Below are positions 53,703 through 61,319 of a stretch of 64,000 nt of DNA, in pieces. The notes beneath the pieces were generated by a model, which saw only the letters and a list, made by a program, of their open reading frames with translations, was not told the DNA's origin and searched no databases. Source of the stretch: Phytoamicus setariae (GTDB lineage: Bacteria; Pseudomonadota; Alphaproteobacteria; Rhizobiales; Rhizobiaceae); the NCBI RefSeq assembly GCF_016722925.1, contig NZ_JAEQNC010000006.1, positions 1-64,000 of the forward strand. The letters run 5' to 3'. Each line of letters begins with the position of its first letter. Position 1 is the stretch's first letter. The translations under genes were made by a program, and so were the position numbers.

Positions 53703-54755
53703 TTATTTCCTGGAAGGCAGCGGCATCCAGGCAGGAGCGGCGACATCGGCGTGGGCGAACTGTGGCATTTTCGCCGAAAGTTCTTCCATGTTCTTGATAT
53801 CGTTGTCGTTCAGGTCCTTCTGGGTGATCAGTGTCGGCGGCACGATTACGCTCTTGCCCGGATCTTCGCCAGCGAGCATCATCGCCAGCGCGCGCACGGA
53901 GACCTGGCCGACCACGGCCGGGTTTGTGGCGGCGGTCGCAGCCCACGCGCTGCCGGCTTCGCGCATCGCTGCTATGTCCGACGTCGAAATGTCGGCCGAG
54001 TAGATTTTCACGCTGGAGGACATGCCGGCTTCGTCAACGGCGATCTTTACGCCCTTGGCGAACTCGTCATAGGGGGCAAACATCACGGTGATATCCGGAT
54101 TGGCCGAAATGACCGAGCGAGCCTGGTTGGCAACCGAGTTGGCGATAGGGTTGTCCAGCGTGCCGAACATCGCTTTTTCATTGATACCCGGATACTGCGC
54201 CTTGAATTTCTTCCATGTTTCGTCACGGCGGTCGAGCGGCGCAATCCCTGCGACATAGACATAGCCGGCCTTCCAGCTATCGCCATTGTCCTTGATCGCC
54301 TGTTCCAGTGCGAGGCGAGCGAGGTCGCGGTCAGACTGTTCGATTTGCGGGATCTTGTCGTTTTCGACATTGACGTCGAAGGCCACGACCTTGATGCCGG
54401 CATCGACGGCGCGCTGGGCGGCTTCCTTCATCGATTCCGTCAGACCGTGCTGGATGATGATGCCGTTGACGCCAAGCGCGATCGCTTGGTCGACCATGTC
54501 GGCCTGAAGGGCGGCATCCTGGCGGCTATCGAGCACCCGCAGATCGACGCCAAGCGCCTTGGCCTGTGTTTCCACACCCGACAGATACGATTGAAAGAAG
54601 TCGCCGGTCGAAAGGTAGCGCACAAGCGCAATCTTGACCTTGCCCGCATCGTTGAACGGTGCCGGCATTTCAGCTGCAAATGCCGAGCCGGCAAAGGCGG
54701 TGGTCGCCATTAGGCCGAGTGCAATCTTGCCGAATACGCGTCTGGTAAAATTCAT
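53703..54755 (-). CDS. ribose-type (RbsB-like) periplasmic sugar-binding protein
   Basis: A 350-residue secreted binding protein. The signal peptide ends near residue 27 (AFA). The Peripla_BP_4 fold shows VKIALVRYLSTGDFFQSY, ALGVNGIIIQHGLTESM, VVAFDVNVEND and DITVMFAPYDEFAKG. Strong GGAGGAG precedes the ATG. It is the last gene of the operon ATPase-permease-binding protein, divergent from mtnK, so a methylthioribose- or deoxyribose-like pentose is the likely ligand. Confidence 0.88.
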   Translation of the reverse strand: MNFTRRVFGKIALGLMATTAFAGSAFAAEMPAPFNDAGKVKIALVRYLSTGDFFQSYLSGVETQAKALGVDLRVLDSRQDAALQADMVDQAIALGVNGIIIQHGLTESMKEAAQRAVDAGIKVVAFDVNVENDKIPQIEQSDRDLARLALEQAIKDNGDSWKAGYVYVAGIAPLDRRDETWKKFKAQYPGINEKAMFGTLDNPIANSVANQARSVISANPDITVMFAPYDEFAKGVKIAVDEAGMSSSVKIYSADISTSDIAAMREAGSAWAATAATNPAVVGQVSVRALAMMLAGEDPGKSVIVPPTLITQKDLNDNDIKNMEELSAKMPQFAHADVAAPAWMPLPSRK

Positions 54756-54809
54756 GACTGTCTCCTCCACGTTATTATTCCTCCATGTATTCTCAACAGG
54801 GCCTAGGCC

Positions 54810-55886
54810 CTATTTCCGGCTGCGCTGCGAGAGCGCGAAAGTGAATACCAGCGCCACCACCAGCACGGCGCCCTTGACGAAATCCTGGGTATAGTAGGGC
54901 GCATTCATCATCGTCAGTCCCTGCAGCAGGATGCCGACGAACAGTGCCCCGACTGCCGTACCGAATGCATTCGGCTTTGCGGCGCCCAACACGGCAAAGC
55001 CGATCAAAGCGGCGGCAACCGCGTCAAGAAGCAGGTTGTTGCCCGAGGCGATGTCGCCGCGACCAAGCCGTGCAGCCATCAGGATGCCGCCGATCGAGGC
55101 AAACACGCCGGAAATCACATAGGCGCCAATCTTGTAGGCATTGACCGGTGCGCCGGCGAGTTGCGCAGCGCGCTCGTTGGAGCCGACCGCATACATCATC
55201 CGGCCGAAGCGGGTATATTGCAGGAAAAACCAGATCAGCACCGCCAGAACGAGCAGGACGACGACCGAAACCGGCAGCAGATTGGGCAGGATGAAATCGA
55301 AGCGGTGTCGGCCGAGCGCCAGGAAACCGGGACTGAAGGTGCCGTTGGCGATCGAACCGTCGGGCATCGACATGCCGGTGGCGATCGAGCGGCCTTCGGT
55401 GGGTATACGCTGCAGCCCGACCAGCAGGAACATCATTCCAAGCGTTGCCAGAAGGTCCGGCACGCGCATGTAGACGATGAGGACGCCGTTGATCAGTCCG
55501 ACCAAAACGCCGATGGCGATGCAGACAACCGTCGCGGTGATCGCATCGCCGCCCATCACCACCATCACGTAGGCGGAGGCCATCATGGCGGTGGTCGCCA
55601 CCGAGCCGATGGAAAGGTCGAAGCCGCCGACCACCAGCGTGGCAGTGACGCCGAGCGCCAGAATGCCGGTGATCGCCACGGACTGGAAGATGAATACCGC
55701 ACTTTGCGGCGAGGCAAATCCGTCTGCGGCGATGCTGAAATACACGACCATGCCGAGCAGCAGGACCAGAAAGCCATAGCGGATGACGAGCTCGCGACCC
55801 GAAAGGCGGCCTGCCTTGTTATCCAGCGGTTTGTCTGTGGATTGAGTCACGGTCATGAAGTCTTGGTCGCTTTCTCGTTCATGCAT
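54810..55886 (-). CDS. ribose-type (RbsC-like) ABC permease
   Basis: A 358-residue inner-membrane permease with about eight to ten membrane segments and the family motifs TGILALGVTATLVVGGFDLS, GVLIVYMRVPDLLATLG and YAVGSNERAAQLAG. It transports the ligand delivered by the binding protein encoded 54 bp downstream. The ATG at 55886 overlaps the ATPase stop by 8 bp; an ATG at 55856 is an equally possible start. Neither has a clear ribosome site, so translation is probably coupled. Confidence 0.85.
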   Translation of the reverse strand: MHERESDQDFMTVTQSTDKPLDNKAGRLSGRELVIRYGFLVLLLGMVVYFSIAADGFASPQSAVFIFQSVAITGILALGVTATLVVGGFDLSIGSVATTAMMASAYVMVVMGGDAITATVVCIAIGVLVGLINGVLIVYMRVPDLLATLGMMFLLVGLQRIPTEGRSIATGMSMPDGSIANGTFSPGFLALGRHRFDFILPNLLPVSVVVLLVLAVLIWFFLQYTRFGRMMYAVGSNERAAQLAGAPVNAYKIGAYVISGVFASIGGILMAARLGRGDIASGNNLLLDAVAAALIGFAVLGAAKPNAFGTAVGALFVGILLQGLTMMNAPYYTQDFVKGAVLVVALVFTFALSQRSRK

Positions 55887-57390
55887 GCGCCGCGTGCCGC
55901 TTGCCGGCGATTTCCGCCAGCAGCAGGTCGACATCCGGGTTTTCATTAATGTGTTCGCCGACAATCGTGTGCTCGGACATCACCAGAATCCGGTCGGCGA
56001 TTTCGAAGGCTTCGTCGAGTTCGGTGAGGAACACCAGAGTTGCGCGTCCATGCGCCGATGCGCGCAGCTTGGTGGCGATGTCGCGTCGGGCGGCGATGTC
56101 GACGCCCTGGAAAGGTTCATCGAGCACCAGCAACCGCGACGGTTGAGCGAGCCACCGGCCAACCATCACCTTTTGTTGGTTGCCGCCCGAAAGGGTCGAC
56201 ATGTCGTCTCGTTCGGAGCGGCAGACGATCCCGAGTTCGCCGATCTGGCCACGGGCGCTTGCGCGTTCACGGCTGCGGCTCAGAATCGAAAACCTGGACA
56301 TCCTCTTGAGAAACGGCAGGCTGATATTCTCGATGATCGAGAAGCCCGGCACAATGCCGTTGGCGCCGCGATCTTTGGCGACCATGTGGACGCCATTGCG
56401 GATCGCCTCTCGAGGGGTCTGTGGCGCATAGGTTTGGCCGTCGAGCTTCATCTGCCCGCAAACCGGCTTGGCGAGGCCGAATATCGTCTCCGCAAGCACG
56501 GATTTGCCGACGCCGACGAGGCCGGTGACGGCGACGATCTCTCCGGAGCCCAGGGTCATCGAAAAGGGACTCGCACCATGGATAAGCTTTAGATCGCGGA
56601 TTTCCAGCACCGGGCTCTTGGCAGTGCGCACATCAATAAGGTTCTGCGTGGAAGAGCGCCCCAGCATGGCATCGACTGCTGCTTCGTAATCGAGCTCCGG
56701 TCCCTCGAAGACGCCGGCAATGCGTCCGTCACGCAGGCTGACGATCGTATCGGCCAGTCGCCGAATATCCGACATCCGGTGGGAGATATAGAGAATGGCG
56801 ACACCGCGCGCTCTCAGCTTGTCGATGAAATCGAACAAGCGGTCGGCTTCAGCGCTCGACAGGGACGAGGTCGGCTCATCGAGGATCAGAAGCTTCGGTT
56901 CGTGGGTCAGCGCCCGTGCGATCGCCACCATCTGTCGGTCGGCAAGCGGTAAATCCCCCACTGTGGCGGACATGTCGAAGGAAAGGCCCATCCGCGCTGC
57001 GACCGCTTCGGCTTCCCGCCGAACGCGCCGGGGGTTGAAAATGGTGCGTGCCCCCCGGCCGTTCAGTCGGTCGAGCGTCAGATTGGTGGCGACATCGAGA
57101 TCGGCAACCACCCCGTCATTGATGTTCTGGTGGACCGTCACAACGCCTGCGCGCAGCGCCTCTGCGGGCGTCTGCGGCGAAAATGTCTGTCCCGACAATT
57201 CGATATGGCCAGAATCGGCCGAATAGACGCCGCTGATAATACGGACAAGGGTTGATTTACCGGCACCATTGGCGCCCATCAGCACGGTAACCTTGCCGGC
57301 GGCAAGCGAAAGATCGACGCCGTCGAGCACGCGGACCGGCCCGAATGATTTGCGCAAATTCTCGATGCGGAAAAATGCCTGACTGACCAT
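55879..57390 (-). CDS. ribose-type (RbsA-like) ABC ATPase, two-domain
   Basis: A 503-residue ATPase with two nucleotide-binding domains. The first has GANGAGKS and LLILDEPTSSLS. The second has the degenerate-looking GLVGVGKS and LSGGNQQKVMVGRWL with VLDEPFQGVD. This double layout is standard for RbsA/XylG-type importers. Strong GGAGGAG precedes the ATG at 57390. It heads the minus-strand importer operon and faces mtnK across a 140-bp promoter region. Confidence 0.92.
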   Translation of the reverse strand: MVSQAFFRIENLRKSFGPVRVLDGVDLSLAAGKVTVLMGANGAGKSTLVRIISGVYSADSGHIELSGQTFSPQTPAEALRAGVVTVHQNINDGVVADLDVATNLTLDRLNGRGARTIFNPRRVRREAEAVAARMGLSFDMSATVGDLPLADRQMVAIARALTHEPKLLILDEPTSSLSSAEADRLFDFIDKLRARGVAILYISHRMSDIRRLADTIVSLRDGRIAGVFEGPELDYEAAVDAMLGRSSTQNLIDVRTAKSPVLEIRDLKLIHGASPFSMTLGSGEIVAVTGLVGVGKSVLAETIFGLAKPVCGQMKLDGQTYAPQTPREAIRNGVHMVAKDRGANGIVPGFSIIENISLPFLKRMSRFSILSRSRERASARGQIGELGIVCRSERDDMSTLSGGNQQKVMVGRWLAQPSRLLVLDEPFQGVDIAARRDIATKLRASAHGRATLVFLTELDEAFEIADRILVMSEHTIVGEHINENPDVDLLLAEIAGKRHAAHA

Positions 57391-57427
57391 AAACTCCTCC
57401 CTGAACACAATGCTAGAGCCGGATGTC

Positions 57428-57456
57428 GTCAATTGTCAAGGCCATTGACATTTGAC
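57428..57456. promoter_or_regulatory. symmetrical four-half-site operator between mtnK and the ABC operon
   Basis: Four copies of one pentamer are arranged symmetrically: GTCAA at 57428-57432 and 57435-57439, then TTGAC at 57445-57449 and 57452-57456, with 2-, 5- and 2-bp spacers. The same pentamer forms the dyad at 49248-49261 before the SorC gene. One TTGACA (57445-57450) could also serve as a -35, with TTAACT 17 bp further on, so binding here could block mtnK transcription. Confidence 0.6.
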
Positions 57457-57530
57457 AGAGCGCTGTTTTAACTCAGGTCTAACGGGGTATGGGAGACCCT
57501 CAAATCATGACTTCGGGAGGAGAGGATCAG

Positions 57531-58793
57531 ATGTTGGCATTCGTTGCCTTGTCGGTGGAAACGCTTGCCGCGCGGCTGGGCGCTCTGGACGCGTTGCGTG
57601 AAAGAATTGGCCAGGATCCGGGCAAGTGGACAGTTGCGGAAGTGGGCGATGGAAACCTCAACCTTGTCTTCATCGTGAAGGGCGATATCGGCTCCGTTAT
57701 CGTCAAGCAGGCGTTGCCCTACGTCCGTCTGGTCGGGGAGAGCTGGCCGTTGCCGCTGAAACGCTCCTTCTTCGAATATCATGCGTTGATGCGTCAGGGT
57801 GCGCGCGATCCCGGCATGACGCCCGAGATTTTCCATTTCGATCAGGCCCAGGCGATCATCGTCATGGAGTTCCTCACGCCGCATGTGATCTTGCGCAGGG
57901 CGCTGATCGACGGCCGTGAACTGCCAAGGGTTGGCCGCGATCTCGGGCTTTTCGTCGCCAGAACCCTGTTTCGCGGCTCGGACCTGTCGATGGTTACGCG
58001 GGAGAAGAAGGCCGATCTGGCGCTGTTTTCCGACAATGTGGCGCTTTGCGACATCACAGAGGCATTGGTGTTTTCCGACCCCTATTTCGAAGCGCCGCTC
58101 AACCGACACACATCGCCCCAGCTCGATGATCTGGTCGCTGAACTGCGCCGCGATCGAGATCTGAAGGTCGAAGCGCAACGCCTCAAGCATCTGTTCTCGG
58201 CCAATGCCGAAACGCTCTGCCACGGGGACCTGCATACCGGTTCGGTCATGGTGACCGATGCGGAAACCAAGGTGATAGATCCGGAATTCGCATTCTATGG
58301 ACCAATTGCCTTCGATGTCGGGATGCTGATCGCCAATTTCTGGATGAGCTACTTCTCGCAGAGCGGACACGAGGAACGCGGCGAGCGCCACTCCATGCGT
58401 GCCTATTTGCTGCACACGGCGACTGAGATCTGGGATGTGTTCGCCACCGAATTCGGTCATCTCTGGCGCACCGAGCGCAAGGGTATTCTCTATCAGGCAT
58501 CGCTTTTCGAAGCGCAGGGAGACGCGCTCGGCGCCGAGCAGGCACTCGATCGGATCCTGGACGACATCTGGAACGACATGCTGGGCTTTGCCGGCGTGGA
58601 AATTCACCGCCGTATTCTCGGCCTCGCCCACAACGCCGATTTCGAGACGATTGCCGACCACGACATGCGTGCATGTTGCGAGGCCAAGGCATTGAAATTC
58701 GGGCGGCATCTTGCCGTCAACCGTAGTCGCATACGCAGCATGGCCGAGATTTCGGCGCTCGCGGAGCGGCTTGAGAAGGAGCAGGTCAAGTGA
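57531..58793 (+). CDS. mtnK: S-methyl-5-thioribose kinase
   Basis: A 420-residue kinase of the aminoglycoside-phosphotransferase fold. The catalytic loop [10 protein letters not shown] has H231 and D233, and the MtnK-specific DPEFAFYGP follows with D250 and E252. The N-terminal GDGNLNLVF and [11 protein letters not shown] and C-terminal [13 protein letters not shown] also fit. It phosphorylates methylthioribose (or 5-deoxyribose-like sugars) at C1. The ATG at 57531 has GGAGGAGAGG upstream. Its stop overlaps mtnA by 4 bp. Confidence 0.95.
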   Translation: MLAFVALSVETLAARLGALDALRERIGQDPGKWTVAEVGDGNLNLVFIVKGDIGSVIVKQALPYVRLVGESWPLPLKRSFFEYHALMRQGARDPGMTPEIFHFDQAQAIIVMEFLTPHVILRRALIDGRELPRVGRDLGLFVARTLFRGSDLSMVTREKKADLALFSDNVALCDITEALVFSDPYFEAPLNRHTSPQLDDLVAELRRDRDLKVEAQRLKHLFSANAETLCHGDLHTGSVMVTDAETKVIDPEFAFYGPIAFDVGMLIANFWMSYFSQSGHEERGERHSMRAYLLHTATEIWDVFATEFGHLWRTERKGILYQASLFEAQGDALGAEQALDRILDDIWNDMLGFAGVEIHRRILGLAHNADFETIADHDMRACCEAKALKFGRHLAVNRSRIRSMAEISALAERLEKEQVK

Positions 58794-59887
58794 AAGTCGC
58801 CAATCAACATTATAGAACAATCTGGCTCAACGAAGATGGGCAATCTGTCGACATCATCGATCAGCGCTGGCTGCCACATGAATTCCGCATCGTCACTTTG
58901 AAGACGGTTGCCGACGTTGCAACTGCGATCCGCGACATGTGGGTGCGGGGCGCGCCTTTGATTGGCGTTACCGCCGCTTACGGCATTGCTATCGCAATGG
59001 TCTCTGATCCAGGCGATGAAAATCTCGAAAAAACGTGGAATGAACTCAATGAAACACGCCCGACAGCGATAAACTTGCGGTGGGCGCTCAATGAGATGAA
59101 GACGTTTCTTGCGCCTCTTTCTCCTGATCGGCGTGCTGACGCCGCCTATCGACGGGCAGCCGAGATTGCCGAGGAGGATATCGAGCTCAACCGCCGCATC
59201 GGCCAAAACGGACTCGAGATCATCAGGAAAATCGCTGCCGGCAAGGAACCTGGAGAGCCGGTGAACATACTTACGCATTGCAATGCGGGATGGCTCGCAA
59301 CGGTAGACTACGGCACGGCGACGGCACCCATCTACCTCGCCACGGAAGAGGGCATCCCGGTGCATGTCTACGTCGATGAGACCCGGCCGAGAAATCAGGG
59401 CGCGCAACTGACCGCCTGGGAGATGGTCGGGCACGGCGTTCCGCACACGCTAATCGTCGACAATGCCGGCGGGCATATGATGCAGCACGGCAAGATCGAC
59501 ATGGTGATCGTCGGTACGGATCGAACCACTAGCCAGGGTGACGTCTGCAACAAGATCGGCACCTACCTGAAGGCGCTTGCCGCCAAGGACAACAATGTGC
59601 CTTTCTACGTGGCGCTGCCGTCGCCGACGATCGACTGGACGGTCTCGGACGGGGTGGTAGAGATCCCGATCGAGGAACGGGACGAGGATGAAGTCAGCTT
59701 CATTCAGGGCAAGGCAGGCGACGGCTCCGTCAGTCGTCTGCGGATTTCGCCGGAAGGTACGCCGGCGTCAAATCCGGCGTTCGATGTGACGCCGGCGCGG
59801 TTGATTACCGGCCTGATTACCGAGCGCGGCGTTGCGCCGGCGTCAGGCGAGGGGCTTCGCGCCCTGTTTCCGGAAAGAGCACATTAG
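58790..59887 (+). CDS. mtnA: S-methyl-5-thioribose-1-phosphate isomerase
   Basis: A 365-residue isomerase of the MtnA / eIF2B-like family: [14 protein letters not shown] (RGAP 53-56), the catalytic C164 (THCNAGWLA) and D244 ([10 protein letters not shown]), and [10 protein letters not shown]. It converts methylthioribose-1-phosphate to methylthioribulose-1-phosphate. The downstream MtnB, MtnC, MtnD and MtnE genes of the usual methionine-salvage route are absent here; the aldolase/SDR fusion in the same cluster could act on its product instead. A good terminator follows. Confidence 0.96.
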   Translation: MKVANQHYRTIWLNEDGQSVDIIDQRWLPHEFRIVTLKTVADVATAIRDMWVRGAPLIGVTAAYGIAIAMVSDPGDENLEKTWNELNETRPTAINLRWALNEMKTFLAPLSPDRRADAAYRRAAEIAEEDIELNRRIGQNGLEIIRKIAAGKEPGEPVNILTHCNAGWLATVDYGTATAPIYLATEEGIPVHVYVDETRPRNQGAQLTAWEMVGHGVPHTLIVDNAGGHMMQHGKIDMVIVGTDRTTSQGDVCNKIGTYLKALAAKDNNVPFYVALPSPTIDWTVSDGVVEIPIEERDEDEVSFIQGKAGDGSVSRLRISPEGTPASNPAFDVTPARLITGLITERGVAPASGEGLRALFPERAH

Positions 59888-59913
59888 CGGCTTGCAAAAT
59901 TGCAACAATCAGC

Positions 59914-59945
59914 AAAAGGTGGCCGCGACGGTCACCTTTTTTGTT
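59914..59945 (+). terminator. terminator after mtnA
   Basis: An 11-bp stem with one G-T pair (AAAAGGTGGCC / GGTCACCTTTT) and a 5-nt loop is followed by a run of T. It lies 27 bp past the mtnA stop. Confidence 0.88.
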
Positions 59946-59990
59946 CCGGTCTTGTGCATTGCACCATTGATTTTCCCGCCAACGTCAACT

Positions 59991-60006
59991 AACATTCATG
60001 AATGTT
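59991..60006. promoter_or_regulatory. perfect palindrome upstream of the RND efflux genes
   Basis: AACATTCATGAATGTT is a perfect 16-bp palindrome, 117 bp before the adaptor start. Its style (ACATTCAxTGAATGT) resembles operators of AcrR/TetR-type efflux repressors. No repressor gene is next to it in this window. Confidence 0.55.
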
Positions 60007-60122
60007 TGTAAGTGCCATGGCTGATTTCGCGTGAGGCGGAGCAGGATGTGGCGTTCCCAACCGATCCTGTTTTCACGACTGGTGCGAGCCAGAACGGTCA
60101 CCTCTTTGCAGTGGAATTATCG

Positions 60123-61310
60123 ATGAAAATCAATCGCCTTGCTCCGTTTGTCGCTTTGTTCGGCCTGGCCGCCCTCGCTGGCTGCTCCGACGAAAAGGCA
60201 CCGCAAAATGCTGCGGCGCCAGTCTTCCCACCGTCAGCCGTAGCCACGATCACGACAGTTGCCGAGCCGCTGCCGATCACCAACGAGCTTCCCGGGCGCA
60301 TCGCGCCGACTCGGATTGCCGAAGTCAGGCCACGCGTCAGCGGCATCATTACTGCGCGCGTATTCGAACAGGGTTCGAAGGTGAAGGCGGGCGACGTCCT
60401 CTATCAGATCGATCCGGAGCCGTTCAAAGTTCAGGTCGCAAGTGCCGAGGCGACGATGCGTCGTGCCGAGGCTGTGCAGTTGCAGGCCAAGCAGCTTGTC
60501 GACCGTCAGCAGGAACTGCGGAAGTCCAACGTTACAAGCGCCCAGAATGTCGACAACGCGGTCGCACAGCTCGCAATTGCCGACGCTGATGTTGCGGCAG
60601 CCGAAGCCGGGCTGGCAACGGCCAAGCTCAATCTTCAGTATGCCAGCGTTACCGCGCCAATCAGCGGGCGCATCGGTCGCGCTCTGGTAACGGAAGGTGC
60701 GCTCGTCACGGTCAACGGCGTGGAAAATCTCGCGACGATCCAGCAGCTGGATCCCGTCTATGCCGACTTCACCCAGCCCGCGGCGGATCTGATCCGGCTT
60801 CGCAAGGCGCTTGAAAGCGGCGGCATGATCAGCAAGCCGGGTGAAGTGCCCGTGCGTCTGCGGATGGACGACGGCACGCCCTACCAACACACCGGACGTC
60901 TGCTGTTTACCGAAGCAGCCGTCGACGCGACCACCGGCCAGGTGATCCTGCGTGGCGAGTTTCCCAATCCGCAGGGAGACCTGCTTCCGGGCATGTATGT
61001 GCGCGTCGAGATCGAGCAGGGCGTTGAGAAGGACGCTATCGCGGTGCCGCAACAGGCCGTCCAGCGCGATGCTTCCGGCAAGGCGCAAATCTATGTCGTG
61101 GGCAAGGATGACGTCGCCGAACTGCGCGTGGTCAATGCCGGGCGCACCGTCGGTAGTCGCTACGTCATCGCTTCCGGCCTCAAGGCTGGCGAGAAAGTGA
61201 TTGTCGAGGGTTTCCAGAAGATCAGGCCGGGCGCCAAAGTCGCGCCGTCCGATTGGAAGCCGGCCGAACAGGCTGCCAAGCCAGCCGACGAAGCCGCCAA
61301 GGCGAATTGA
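60123..61310 (+). CDS. RND efflux periplasmic adaptor (AcrA/MexA family)
   Basis: A 395-residue membrane-fusion protein. A lipoprotein signal peptide ends in LAGC (about residue 21). Then come the lipoyl/hairpin region (VRPRVSGIITARVFEQGSKV, and a long alpha-helical hairpin about 95-160), YASVTAPISGRIGRALVTEG and the beta-barrel and membrane-proximal domains. It links the inner-membrane pump to an outer-membrane channel. The pump gene follows after 9 bp. Related rhizobial systems export phenolics, drugs or detergents; the substrate here is not predictable. Confidence 0.93.
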   Translation: MKINRLAPFVALFGLAALAGCSDEKAPQNAAAPVFPPSAVATITTVAEPLPITNELPGRIAPTRIAEVRPRVSGIITARVFEQGSKVKAGDVLYQIDPEPFKVQVASAEATMRRAEAVQLQAKQLVDRQQELRKSNVTSAQNVDNAVAQLAIADADVAAAEAGLATAKLNLQYASVTAPISGRIGRALVTEGALVTVNGVENLATIQQLDPVYADFTQPAADLIRLRKALESGGMISKPGEVPVRLRMDDGTPYQHTGRLLFTEAAVDATTGQVILRGEFPNPQGDLLPGMYVRVEIEQGVEKDAIAVPQQAVQRDASGKAQIYVVGKDDVAELRVVNAGRTVGSRYVIASGLKAGEKVIVEGFQKIRPGAKVAPSDWKPAEQAAKPADEAAKAN

Positions 61311-61319
61311 GGACAGACA

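Noticed and set aside
55161-55949. A 262-codon plus-strand frame across the sugar ABC permease gene
   Set aside because: It is antisense to a clear permease and its product is His/Asp/Gln-rich with no domain.
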